A DNA stretch of 26,775 bases from a virus, in the IMG/VR virus record IMGVR_UViG_3300035698_009217, positions 1-26,775 of that record; one strand, given 5' to 3'. The notes under the pieces are model-generated. The model did not search any database and had not been told where the DNA came from. It saw only the letters and a program-made list of their open reading frames with translations. The position numbers and the translations under genes are program-made. Of this stretch, positions 13,241 to 21,591 are shown piece by piece. Each line of letters opens with the position of its first letter. Positions within the stretch are counted from its first letter, which is position 1.

Positions 13241-15760
13241 TTATCGGCCTTCTTCGGTAAGTTTTTTATACCTGTCCTGCAACCTCTGTAAGTAATCGAC
13301 TAACTGGTAATACCTTGACAAGTCAGGGTCATCTTCCGACACGCCGCCTGTCAGTATCTTCATTGTCTGCAACATTCTGCTTTTGTCTTCCGATGGGGCT
13401 TGCGCTATATCCGACAAACTCCTAAGCGGCGGCAGTTGGTCTAACAAATATTCAGCACGCTTACCGCCAAGTTGTGAAGGTATCGGCATATCAGTAAACG
13501 GCAGTTTCCCCGACTGTCCCCTGTATTCCTGTATAGACCGTCCTGTAAACAGCGACTTGTTTTGTACAAGCTCAAGAGGTACTTTAGCAAGCGGAGTTAT
13601 CATGTTAAGAAGTGCCATGCCAGGCTCTTCAAACATTTCAAGCTGTTTATAAGACAAGTCCGGGTCGTAAAACAAGTTGTTCCCGTTGAAGTTGCCAACG
13701 AAAAATGCTTCTTCACGCCAGGGAGCACGAGGTACACCGTCAATCCGTTCGTTTATCTGGTCTTTTAATTTGTTGATAGCAGACATCTTCCCGGGAGATT
13801 CTAAAAACTGGCTCATTATAAGCGGTATGTTTTTACGTGAGAATGTATAGAACGGTATCCACGGTTTAAGTATCCCCTGTTCAAACGGTGTAAGTTCAGT
13901 ATAGTCAAACAGGAATTTCTTAACAGTCTTTACTGCGTCGTCTACACTGTCACCTTTTTTGAGCCTATCTATAAACAACGCCATCTTGCCGGTATCTTCT
14001 ACAAACCCGCCTGTTTTCCTTGATAGCCTGTATAAACTAAAATCAGGAGATAACGGGTTAAAGTTCTTGTTACCCAGCCCTGCCGACAACCTTTCGAGTA
14101 CGCCTTGTCCGACATCACCCATAGCAAACCCTGTTCCAAGCACACCATTTTCAAGTGCAAGCTGGTACAGTTCAGTCGCTTTCATAGACTTGTTACCAAC
14201 GTTTATAAGAACATCATCACCTTTTTTAGCGGCTGCTCTTAACGCTTTCAACGCAGGATCGTAATTAGTCGGTGAAGCACCTGCAAGCCATAACTTAAAT
14301 GTGTTATCAAGGAAGTTCCTAACATGGAAACGGGGAGTAGCAACCGCCCCGGCTTTCCATACACGAGTTATCCTGTTAGCGAAATCCATGAACGCCTTTG
14401 TTCCATCATCTTTTATATTGAAGTTTACAAGCTGTTCGAGGTATTTACCAATAGCAGGTTCTACATAATAATTTTCAAGTCCCGGTACTGATACACGGAT
14501 AAAGTTTTCAGGAATTCTATCTGCCATTGCTTCAACCGCTACTTTACTTAAATTTTCTATCGGTTCAAGTTTAACGACAAAATCGTCGCCCATAGTCAGA
14601 ACGTCGTCAATAAGCCTTTTTGCAGTAACAGTTTTTACTGTAGTCCCGGTATATTTTGCCATGATATACGGCGTCCGAAGTTCAGGGATAAGTCCAATAG
14701 CTTCACCTTGCTGGATAGATTTGAGCAACCTTTCCTTATCGTGCATATCGGCTGTCCTGAACGCTTTTACATATTTCTTGTACGCTTCCGGGTTCTTAGC
14801 TTTTACGTCGTTTATATTAGTCCAATAATGGGTAAGGTAATCCTGTATTTTGCCAGTCTTTAACCCCACCGCTTCACGTTCAGTAAACAGCTTTTCAAAA
14901 AATGCTTTAGACTTTGTATAAGCGACTTGCGCTTGTTCCGGCAATGCTGAATAAAACTTTTCAGGGTTATCCAACGCTCTTGATATAGGTTCATATAACT
15001 TCTGGTCAACGCCTTTGAATATATCAACTATCTCGTCGGTATATTTGTTGAGTTCAACATTTGACAGGTTCTTTGCTTTATTAAGTTTCTTTATAAACTC
15101 GTCAGGTAACCTGTACCCGTACTTAAACATAGCACCTAACCCTTTACCGGCTTTAGAAGCAGACAAGGCTTTACCAAGTTGCGCTGTACCTATCTTTTCG
15201 CCTATCTTACTAATAGTTTCAGGCGATACCAATTGTTTACCAGCAAACTTTACGCCGCCTTTTAACGCTTTTGTTCCTGCCTGTAAAGGTTTAGCACCTT
15301 TAAACAACCCGCTAAGTCCAAAACTGGCGTATGTCATTGGGTCAAGCAGTACATCACCTGCAAACCCTAATATACCTTTAGCGACTTTGTTTTCTACACC
15401 CAAGTTGCCTACCACTTCACTGAAACTACCTTCCCCTTCTTTATAGTCGGCACCAAACGGATTGGCAGACTTCAACCCTTCTGTGATGGCTTTACCGATA
15501 TTGGCACCTTCGTATGGGTCAGTGACTTCTTTTAGTATATTCATAACAATATACTGCCCTACCTGCAACGGATCGAATATCCTATCCATTATCCCACGTT
15601 TAGGCTTTTCCTGTTCAGGTACAATACCGCTTTCAAGAAGTTTAGTCTGTGCGTTTTGTATACTGGTATTGGTTCTTTGCGTTTTTTGTTGTGTTGTCAA
15701 TGGGCCAGTAGTCTTTAACCCTTTTCTTTCGTTTAACAACCTTTGCGGTATATAAGGCAT
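13241..15760 (-). CDS. Large putative internal virion (ejection) protein
   Basis: An 839-residue mostly helical protein. Alanine/glycine/lysine-rich segments occupy residues about 60-220 ('KGILGFAGDVLLDPMTYASFGLSGLFKGAKPLQAG' region). Later it has 'ATPRFHVRNFLDNTFKLWLAG' and 'ETGKMALFIDRL'-like and 'TELTPFEQGILKPWIPFYTFSRKNIPLIM' segments. The latter resemble a conserved module of large phage polyvalent or internal virion proteins ('pF.r.i.kPwiPFytf.r'). It has no signal peptide and no enzyme motif that I can recognise. Its place between another coiled-coil structural gene and the holin, at the end of the structural block, fits an ejection protein of a short-tailed phage. The ejection role is inferred; it could instead be a tail-tip or minor head protein. 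Confidence 0.65.
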   Translation of the reverse strand: MPYIPQRLLNERKGLKTTGPLTTQQKTQRTNTSIQNAQTKLLESGIVPEQEKPKRGIMDRIFDPLQVGQYIVMNILKEVTDPYEGANIGKAITEGLKSANPFGADYKEGEGSFSEVVGNLGVENKVAKGILGFAGDVLLDPMTYASFGLSGLFKGAKPLQAGTKALKGGVKFAGKQLVSPETISKIGEKIGTAQLGKALSASKAGKGLGAMFKYGYRLPDEFIKKLNKAKNLSNVELNKYTDEIVDIFKGVDQKLYEPISRALDNPEKFYSALPEQAQVAYTKSKAFFEKLFTEREAVGLKTGKIQDYLTHYWTNINDVKAKNPEAYKKYVKAFRTADMHDKERLLKSIQQGEAIGLIPELRTPYIMAKYTGTTVKTVTAKRLIDDVLTMGDDFVVKLEPIENLSKVAVEAMADRIPENFIRVSVPGLENYYVEPAIGKYLEQLVNFNIKDDGTKAFMDFANRITRVWKAGAVATPRFHVRNFLDNTFKLWLAGASPTNYDPALKALRAAAKKGDDVLINVGNKSMKATELYQLALENGVLGTGFAMGDVGQGVLERLSAGLGNKNFNPLSPDFSLYRLSRKTGGFVEDTGKMALFIDRLKKGDSVDDAVKTVKKFLFDYTELTPFEQGILKPWIPFYTFSRKNIPLIMSQFLESPGKMSAINKLKDQINERIDGVPRAPWREEAFFVGNFNGNNLFYDPDLSYKQLEMFEEPGMALLNMITPLAKVPLELVQNKSLFTGRSIQEYRGQSGKLPFTDMPIPSQLGGKRAEYLLDQLPPLRSLSDIAQAPSEDKSRMLQTMKILTGGVSEDDPDLSRYYQLVDYLQRLQDRYKKLTEEGR

Positions 15761-15766
15761 AGTTTA

Positions 15767-17557
15767 TCACCTGCTTTTGTTTTGGATAGTGTTTACTATA
15801 TCCTGAGTAGATTTATCCATAAAGTCAAACATATTGTTACCGCCAATTTGTATTCTGTTCAAATATTCTGCCAATATCTGCGGAAGTATTTCGGTATATG
15901 CCTGTTTTTCCTGTTCTCTTGGCATGAATGTTACTGTAGACGGTTTACCTTTTTCTTTCTTACCAAACATACTATCGTCCATAGAATAAGCATTGTTGAT
16001 AAGGTCAGCAAACAGTTGGTCCCCAAAACCTGGCATACGGGCTTTTAATATATCGGTAATCGCAGTCTTGTTATCTGTCAAGTATTTAATATATTGTGCT
16101 TTTGAAGTAATCTGCATTTTTTTATCAGGCAACAAAGTACCGTCAATCAACATATTTTCTGTTTGGTCAGCTATACTGTCATACCTTTCCTTTTCTTTCG
16201 TTTCTATGTCTGTAAGCTGGCTTTCAAATTCTTTCTGCTGGTTCAGTTGGTTAGTATAATCTTCAAGTTCCTGTGCCATCTGTGCCTGTCTTAGTCCGAG
16301 GTTTGCTATATCAATAGATGTACTTACAACAAATTGTCTCGACTGTTCATCCATACCAGCGGCTTGCAGATAAGTATTAATTTTATCGACTGAATTTTTC
16401 TCTGCCTTAGCGTCGTATTCAGTACCTAACTGCATCTTCTGCGCTTTTATATCTTCCGCAAGGTTATTGAGTATCATCATTTCCTGCTGGTTAAGTCCTG
16501 ATAACTGTTGGTTGAGCTGTTCCTGCATATTCGTCAACTGTAATGCTTGTTCACGAAGTGCCTGCCCCTTGTTTCGTTCTATGTCTGACAAACTTTCCGC
16601 GGTCTGTTCTTCAAGGTCAATCAACCTGTTGGTAACGTTTCTAAGGTAATTGCTTTCAGACTGGTTTATAGCACCTTGTTCCTGTAATCCTGCCTGATAC
16701 TGTTTGCCTACCTCTGATACTGCCTGCCCGCCTTTAGCTAACCCTTTTTGTGCCATATAATCCGTAATACTCTTAACCGCTTTTTGCGTCTGTAAGTCCG
16801 CTTGCCCTCTTTGCGACTGAAACTGCGGCATAGTTTCGGCACGTTCCGCTTCAATGTTCCTTGTACCCTGCGAATAAACGTTACGGATATTCTGTGCGCT
16901 TGCGTCTATATCTTCAAGAAAGTTCTGGTAATAGTTACCTATATTACGTTCAGCCATATTTGCATTTGAAATATACCCTTGCCTTGCGGTATCTGCGGTC
17001 TGCTGTACTTCCCTTTGCTGCTGGCCATATACATTTTCAAGGTACGGGGTACGATCGGATATATACTGTTCTCGTGTCTGCATACTGGGATAATTCTGGT
17101 TTAAGAAGTCTACCATACCTTGACCGCCACCTACCATGTTCATAGCCTGGTTGATAGCGTCGATATAGTTATAGTTTTGCATAGGGTTGGTTTTCATGGT
17201 CTGCTCTGTTACCGGGCCATATATACCATCCTCTTTTATTCCTGCCGCTTTCTGGAACGTTCTTGTAGCTTCGGCGGTTTTTGGTCCATATATACTGTCA
17301 AGCATACCAGTATAATACCCTTTATCTTTTAACTGCTGTTGTGCTGTTTTTACAAAGTCGCCAGTATCACCCTGTCGCAGCATGGGGAACCCTCTGGCTC
17401 TTATAGTATTGACAACAGATTCCATGTTACCGCTTCCATAAGGATCTTTACCTGCCAATTCTTCCATGGAAAACCCCATAGTTTTCCCTCTTGGACTGGT
17501 GTTTTTTTTGTTTTTTAGTTCGTCAAGGGTGAAACCCATCAATCCGTTTTTTGCCAT
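15767..17557 (-). CDS. Coiled-coil virion protein with peptidoglycan-binding domain
   Basis: A 596-residue protein. The N-terminus has two similar short motifs, MGFTLDEL (7-14) and MGFSMEEL (27-34). A PG_binding_1 domain follows at about 60-121 ('LRQGDTGDFVKTAQQQLKDKGYY', 'DSIYGPKTAEATRTFQKAAG'). Most of the rest (about 150-480) is a glutamine/asparagine/glutamate-rich helical coiled coil ('EQLNQQLSGLNQQEMMILNNL' area). No catalytic wall hydrolase motif is visible, so the wall-binding domain may anchor or guide the DNA-injection machinery at peptidoglycan. AAGGTGGTGA precedes ATG 17557. The gene lies next to the 839-residue protein, and the two probably make an internal or tail-tip complex. 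That role is inference. Confidence 0.7.
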   Translation of the reverse strand: MAKNGLMGFTLDELKNKKNTSPRGKTMGFSMEELAGKDPYGSGNMESVVNTIRARGFPMLRQGDTGDFVKTAQQQLKDKGYYTGMLDSIYGPKTAEATRTFQKAAGIKEDGIYGPVTEQTMKTNPMQNYNYIDAINQAMNMVGGGQGMVDFLNQNYPSMQTREQYISDRTPYLENVYGQQQREVQQTADTARQGYISNANMAERNIGNYYQNFLEDIDASAQNIRNVYSQGTRNIEAERAETMPQFQSQRGQADLQTQKAVKSITDYMAQKGLAKGGQAVSEVGKQYQAGLQEQGAINQSESNYLRNVTNRLIDLEEQTAESLSDIERNKGQALREQALQLTNMQEQLNQQLSGLNQQEMMILNNLAEDIKAQKMQLGTEYDAKAEKNSVDKINTYLQAAGMDEQSRQFVVSTSIDIANLGLRQAQMAQELEDYTNQLNQQKEFESQLTDIETKEKERYDSIADQTENMLIDGTLLPDKKMQITSKAQYIKYLTDNKTAITDILKARMPGFGDQLFADLINNAYSMDDSMFGKKEKGKPSTVTFMPREQEKQAYTEILPQILAEYLNRIQIGGNNMFDFMDKSTQDIVNTIQNKSR

Positions 17558-17571
17558 ATATTTTCACCACC

Positions 17572-18336
17572 TTAATATAACGCTATATAATTTATAACGC
17601 CAGGACTGAAAGAAGTTGACTGCGTTGCAACAAAGTCTATATATAACGCTGTAGCTGATACGGCATAAACACAGTATGCCGATTGACCTCTTACATTATC
17701 TACTATTTGTACAAAGTTGCTTGCTGCTTCTAACGGTCGAAAATATGCATCTCCTGATTCCAGAGCGTACGCCAACCCTGCTATTCTCGTACCGCTTGCT
17801 GTAGTGTATCCTGCATTCATATGTATAGGATACCCTCCGTAATTCACTGCGGCATTGAAGAAAAGTGGTGAATGTGTAAACGAAATGTATCTTGCTGATA
17901 CCCCAAGAGCATACGATACCGCCGTTGTAGAACTCACTGCCCCTGACACGTACCCGAGTTTCACATTAAACCCTGCGCTTACCTTTGAACTCAAATCGTC
18001 TATTCCTGTCGCTATTTCACCATAAGAGGTCATTGCAGATACATTTCCGAGATAAGCGTCAATACTCTCAAACGCCCCTTGTACGGTTGTACCAGAGGTG
18101 TTTGTTAGTGCGGTTATCCCTACAAGTCCAGCCCCGGAAGTTGATTCAAGCAAATTTATTTCATCTACTGCGCTTGTAAGCAGCGTCCTGTACTGCCCCG
18201 ACACGCCGCTGACCAAGTCAGTCCAGTTGGCTTGTAAGTTCCCTGCGGTTGCAAGGTTACTGCTGTTAAACGCACTCCAAGCGGTTGCGCTGTCATAAGT
18301 TAGTGTTATTGCCGATATTGTCGCTGATATACTCAT
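17572..18336 (-). CDS. Hypothetical structural protein
   Basis: A 254-residue serine/alanine/threonine-rich, strand-rich protein. ATG at 18336 follows GAAAGGAGGG, whose bases also sit in a small GCCC/GGGC hairpin. An in-frame ATG 33 bases further up lies inside the previous gene and is disfavoured. The N-terminal half is repetitive, with a helical 'NWTDLVSGVSGQYRTLLTSAVDEINLLE' segment as in phage fibre or neck proteins. The C-terminal half (about 150-254) looks like a beta-rich head. It sits between the tail-tubular-like gene and the coiled-coil virion gene. It may be a fibre, appendage or neck protein; no family was recognised. Confidence 0.6.
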   Translation of the reverse strand: MSISATISAITLTYDSATAWSAFNSSNLATAGNLQANWTDLVSGVSGQYRTLLTSAVDEINLLESTSGAGLVGITALTNTSGTTVQGAFESIDAYLGNVSAMTSYGEIATGIDDLSSKVSAGFNVKLGYVSGAVSSTTAVSYALGVSARYISFTHSPLFFNAAVNYGGYPIHMNAGYTTASGTRIAGLAYALESGDAYFRPLEAASNFVQIVDNVRGQSAYCVYAVSATALYIDFVATQSTSFSPGVINYIALY

Positions 18337-18337
18337 A

Positions 18338-20146
18338 TTACTTCGCCCTCCTTTCGGGCTTAAAGTCAAGTTTGGTTGTTAATAAAGTGAACGGGCTTGT
18401 ACCTGTAAGTTTAAACTGTATATATTTCCCCTTTTTGTGTATTGAATGTCTTTGTGTATTGTTGTAGCTTTCGGTGTTTGGGTTAAATGAGTTTGGGTTA
18501 AATGAGTTTGGGTTAAAAAAGCTTTGTGTTATGCTTATAGACTTTGATACTGTTGTAGTATCGTCTATATATACAGTAGCGGTTATTGAAGTTGCCCCGG
18601 ACTTTAGCCGAAAGTCATAATAGCTTTTTAAAAACCATTTATACCAGTCATAACTATTTTCTATACTGTATTTCTTACTGTACCATACCCATGTAAAAGA
18701 TGTGCCGTTGTTGGTCAGTACAGCAGGATCGAACTTGTATATCTGTTCCTGCGTGCTATCGCCATAATACAGGTAGTTGTCCTGTACCGCCATACAAGAT
18801 ACATTATGTCCAAGCCAGGGATACCAGGGGTATATATAATTGTTGTCGTATTTGTGTATCATATTTTCGTTTAGCACATATAAGACAGCACCAATAAACA
18901 AGAATATCCTGTCGTCATGTTTTATCGCTATTGCGTTTTCTTGTGTTGATATAGTTTCGGTAATTATCCCGTTTCTGATACCGCGTACTCCGTTTATGGT
19001 GTTTGCCGTTATTGGTTCAACTAAAGAATAGTAGTTATAGTTAGTATTATCCATAAGCATAGAGAACCCGTCTTGCGACATAAATGCTGGTCTGCCGTTT
19101 AAGATTACCGCGCTGTCTGTTGCTATACACCCTTCACCCTCTACAATAGGTTTTATTGTCTGGCTGGGAGCCAGCCCTTCTTGCCTGTGTATTGCCCGTT
19201 TCTTGTTGATGAACAAGTACCCTGCATGAGATTTCAGGGATTTTATTGGGTCGTTTGACACCCCTACATCGACATAAGAAGTTGACGGGAAATAGGTTGG
19301 GTCAAGCGTATCGCACCAGTACATACGGTTAGGGTAGTTTTCGTTTCCTGCTGTAAAAGCGTGGGTATTGTTTTCGCCGAACACCTGTGCGAACCTGCAA
19401 TTGTATATTTCGTCTGGGTCTAAAACCTCACGCGCTACGGTAATTTCAAAGTTGTTTGTCCCTGTTACCGGGATAGATGCGCCTGTTACAAGTGTGATTA
19501 TACCTGATGTTGTATCTACACTATAATTTGTTGCTGTATAAGTAGACCCGTTGTATGCCACTGACACGGTATAGCTGGTTGTCAGTGTCCCGTAAGCCAT
19601 ATAGAAGCTTGTTGCCGTGCCGTTACCGTTGAAGCTTTCTGTCCATGCAGACTGGATATAGTTGAGTTCTTCGAGCACATCACCGCTTGTTGCATCTGCC
19701 GATTTAGAATAGTAATAAGTCGGAATTTTGCCAAGTATCGTACTTGCTGTTGTCCCGTTATACTCTATCAAACCCGATCCATCAAGAAAGTATATTGAAG
19801 ATTCCATTTCAAATTCACGTACCGCTGTGTTTGCCATACCCGTATACAAAGATGTTGCCGAACCGCTGCCATACTTCTTTAAGCTTGTACCTGCCGCATA
19901 TAACATTTCGCTTGTAGTTGTCTTGTTGTATACAAATAACCCGTTGATACCGCTTGTAGACAGTGCAGAGGTATACAGGGCAGAACAACCCCATTTGTTT
20001 GATATACCTGCATGTTCATTCTGCATAACGTTTTCAGCTTTCGGTGACTGGTTATCGTTTATTTCTGTATCAGGGCGTGTATAGTTTACCCCGCCTTTAT
20101 AGTCAAGTATAGAAAATATTTTGCTCTCAGGTGAAAATAAAGCCAT
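18338..20146 (-). CDS. Tail-tubular B / stabilisation-like protein
   Basis: A 602-residue strand-rich protein starting MALFSPESKIFSILDYKGG. ATG at 20146 directly follows the previous stop behind GGGGTGG; longer in-frame starts would run into the adaptor gene. It contains repeated propeller-like blades such as 'INGLFVYNKTT', 'FAQVFGENNTHAFTAGNENYPNRMYWCDTLDPTYFP', 'LKSHAGYLFINKKRAIHRQEG' and 'GRPAFMSQDGFSML'. These patterns are typical of short-tail tubular or stabilisation proteins (P22 gp10/T7 gp12-like). These make the lower tail or nozzle. The C-terminus has three tandem S-F-N-P-N repeats. The adaptor-like gene upstream supports the call, but the exact family is not certain. Confidence 0.65.
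   Translation of the reverse strand: MALFSPESKIFSILDYKGGVNYTRPDTEINDNQSPKAENVMQNEHAGISNKWGCSALYTSALSTSGINGLFVYNKTTTSEMLYAAGTSLKKYGSGSATSLYTGMANTAVREFEMESSIYFLDGSGLIEYNGTTASTILGKIPTYYYSKSADATSGDVLEELNYIQSAWTESFNGNGTATSFYMAYGTLTTSYTVSVAYNGSTYTATNYSVDTTSGIITLVTGASIPVTGTNNFEITVAREVLDPDEIYNCRFAQVFGENNTHAFTAGNENYPNRMYWCDTLDPTYFPSTSYVDVGVSNDPIKSLKSHAGYLFINKKRAIHRQEGLAPSQTIKPIVEGEGCIATDSAVILNGRPAFMSQDGFSMLMDNTNYNYYSLVEPITANTINGVRGIRNGIITETISTQENAIAIKHDDRIFLFIGAVLYVLNENMIHKYDNNYIYPWYPWLGHNVSCMAVQDNYLYYGDSTQEQIYKFDPAVLTNNGTSFTWVWYSKKYSIENSYDWYKWFLKSYYDFRLKSGATSITATVYIDDTTTVSKSISITQSFFNPNSFNPNSFNPNTESYNNTQRHSIHKKGKYIQFKLTGTSPFTLLTTKLDFKPERRAK
18476..18520 (-). repeat. Tandem 15-base repeat coding for SFNPN units
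   Basis: Two exact copies of GTTTGGGTTAAATGA (18476-18490, 18491-18505) are followed by a third that is changed at its end (18506-18520). On the coding strand they give repeated N-P-N-S-F units in the C-terminal part of the tail-tubular-like protein. The period is a multiple of three, so copy number could change without breaking the frame. Confidence 0.9.
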
Positions 20147-20147
20147 A

Positions 20148-21050
20148 CTACCACCCCATTGAATTGGCAACGACCTGTCTGCCGTATTCGTGTGACCTTT
20201 GTATTTCGGATTTCTTGTCTTTGTATATTTGGTACAATATTTGCCCACCTTCTACATTGAACCCGTTTCCAATAAGTATATCAGCGGCTACACCGTAAGG
20301 AATGATATAACTAATATCATCTTCCGTTTCGAGTGTACTTGTCGCTGTTGATAGGGCTGTTGGCAGTTTGTAATAATAGAACTTGAACTCTGCCGAATAG
20401 TCCCGTGAGATAAGCCATTTATCCCCTTCTTTATACCAGTGGGTAAATACCCCGTAATCGTTTTTATACCTGTATGTAACCCTGTTTATATCGTGGTATG
20501 CCGAAGGTACGGAATACTCTACAAACGGGATAAAGTCAGGTATACTTGCGGTTGAGTTGTTAAAAGCGTATGCGTATAGTGCTACGTTTCGCACCTGGTA
20601 TATAGAATCACCTTTAAATGCAAGACGTATCGTATCGGAAGTTGCGCTTGCACCTGTTACGAGGTTGCGGTAATAAGTGAATACACTTATACTTGTTGCC
20701 GATATAGTCGCTATTGTAACATACCCTGTATCAGTATAGTCCTGTACGTCGCACTCAAAATCCCCGTTTACTTCAAAATAGTATGAAGCGGCAGACGCAC
20801 CGTCGAAGTTTACCGCTGTTGTTGTTACTTCGGTTATATCGAACGTTTCGCCAAGTATGTTCGCCACGGGGAACTGCTGTACTGTAAATAGAGCCGAAAC
20901 TCCTTTAACTTTCGCAAGGTCAAGGTAATAATGGTTAATCCTGCCGTCTATCCTGGTAGTAATATTTGTATCTATATCAGCCGTTGTAACATTGTATTCG
21001 TCAAGAAGTTTGTATACTTCGTCACGGATATTTTCCATTGTAAGAGACAT
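20148..21050 (-). CDS. Head-tail adaptor-like protein with inserted beta domain
   Basis: A 300-residue protein. The helical N-terminal part ('MENIRDEVYKLLDEYNVTTADIDTNITTRIDGRINHYYLDLAKVKG') and C-terminal part ('YYYKLPTALSTATSTLETEDDISYIIPYGVAADILIGNGF', 'QILYQIYKDKKSEIQR') look like the shared core of head-tail adaptor or upper-tail proteins. Residues about 60-165 form a beta-rich insertion ('ASYYFEVNGDFECDVQDYTDTGYVTIATIS', 'IRLAFKGDSIYQVRNVALYAYAF') resembling a galactose-binding jelly-roll domain. It would join the portal side of the capsid to the tail. A GTAGGTGA site precedes ATG 21050. Family call is by pattern and position between capsid and tail genes. Confidence 0.65.
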   Translation of the reverse strand: MSLTMENIRDEVYKLLDEYNVTTADIDTNITTRIDGRINHYYLDLAKVKGVSALFTVQQFPVANILGETFDITEVTTTAVNFDGASAASYYFEVNGDFECDVQDYTDTGYVTIATISATSISVFTYYRNLVTGASATSDTIRLAFKGDSIYQVRNVALYAYAFNNSTASIPDFIPFVEYSVPSAYHDINRVTYRYKNDYGVFTHWYKEGDKWLISRDYSAEFKFYYYKLPTALSTATSTLETEDDISYIIPYGVAADILIGNGFNVEGGQILYQIYKDKKSEIQRSHEYGRQVVANSMGW

Positions 21051-21061
21051 TTTGCCATCAC

Positions 21062-21280
21062 CTACTTTTTATGTTTTCTTGAATGTGAGGCTAAAGCTAT
21101 TGGTGTATCAAAAACTTCACTGCATTTTTTACATTTATATTCTTTAGCTGTTTTTTCTTTTGGTTTCTTCGTTTCTAATAATTCTTTAAGCGATTTGTTG
21201 TTCTCTGTCAGCACTTCTTCAATATTGCTAAGCAGCATAACTTCCGAACTGACTTTTCTATTGATGCCTTCTGTTATCAA
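21062..21280 (-). CDS. C2H2 zinc-finger protein, 72 aa
   Basis: A 72-residue protein with a charged helical N-terminal half (about 10-45) and one classical C2H2 finger: C50-x2-C53-x12-H66-x3-H70 in 'YKCKKCSEVFDTPIALASHSRKHKK', including the typical phenylalanine and leucine core residues. TTG at 21280 is placed by GGAGGG (plus-strand CCCTCC 21286-21291). The frame is open further upstream through the terminator at 21299-21333 and into the previous gene, but that part is not credible protein. The finger may bind DNA or a virion protein. It lies between capsid and adaptor genes, behind a terminator, which suggests different dosage or timing from the capsid genes. Confidence 0.75.
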   Translation of the reverse strand: MITEGINRKVSSEVMLLSNIEEVLTENNKSLKELLETKKPKEKTAKEYKCKKCSEVFDTPIALASHSRKHKK

Positions 21281-21298
21281 AATAGCCCTCCTATACAA

Positions 21299-21333
21299 AT
21301 ATAAAAAGGGGTAGGAATACCCTAACCCCTTTA
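21299..21333 (-). terminator. Rho-independent terminator after the 66-residue gene
   Basis: On the minus strand AAAGGGGTTAGG pairs with CCTACCCCTTT with one bulged base, loop GTATT region, followed by TTTTTAT. It overlaps the stop codon of the 66-residue gene and lies just upstream of the zinc-finger gene, so genes downstream need read-through or their own promoter. Confidence 0.85.
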
Positions 21334-21531
21334 TGGTGTACCAATAACAAACCACGAGATAGTACAAGTAGCAAGTGTACCTGCCGTTGAATCAATTGCA
21401 TATACTGTAAACCCTGTACCTGCCGCTGTGTTCATTGCCGCCGCTGCTACTGCGCCGGACGAATGGGGCGTTACCATTACAAATAGTCCTGCTGCGAGTC
21501 CGTGTGTAATACTTCCGCTGTTTGCTACCAT
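21331..21531 (-). CDS. Small capsid-associated or structural protein, 66 aa
   Basis: The product starts MVANSGSITHGLAAGLFVMV and is rich in alanine, glycine and threonine with beta-like segments, as in small decoration or neck proteins. It lies directly after the major capsid gene. The good GGAGG (plus strand CCTCC 21565-21569) is too far from this ATG. It instead serves an ATG at 21550 whose nine-codon frame (MLIVSAQW, stop) overlaps this start as ATGGTAG. In this gene's own frame, coding-like sequence continues back to an ATT at 21561. Translation is therefore either by reinitiation or from a non-standard start. Function not recognised. Confidence 0.55.
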   Translation of the reverse strand: MVANSGSITHGLAAGLFVMVTPHSSGAVAAAAMNTAAGTGFTVYAIDSTAGTLATCTISWFVIGTP

Positions 21532-21591
21532 TGCGCTGACACTATAAGCATATTTGTAAATTCACCTCCGTAAAAGAGATATACCCGCCTG

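Noticed and set aside
15015-15446. 143-residue plus-strand open frame within the 839-residue gene
   Set aside because: Antisense shadow in a long protein-coding gene; proline/serine-rich translation, no start signal.
21281-21367. N-terminal extension of the zinc-finger frame
   Set aside because: It would read through the terminator hairpin and overlap the preceding gene; TTG 21280 has the well-spaced GGAGG.
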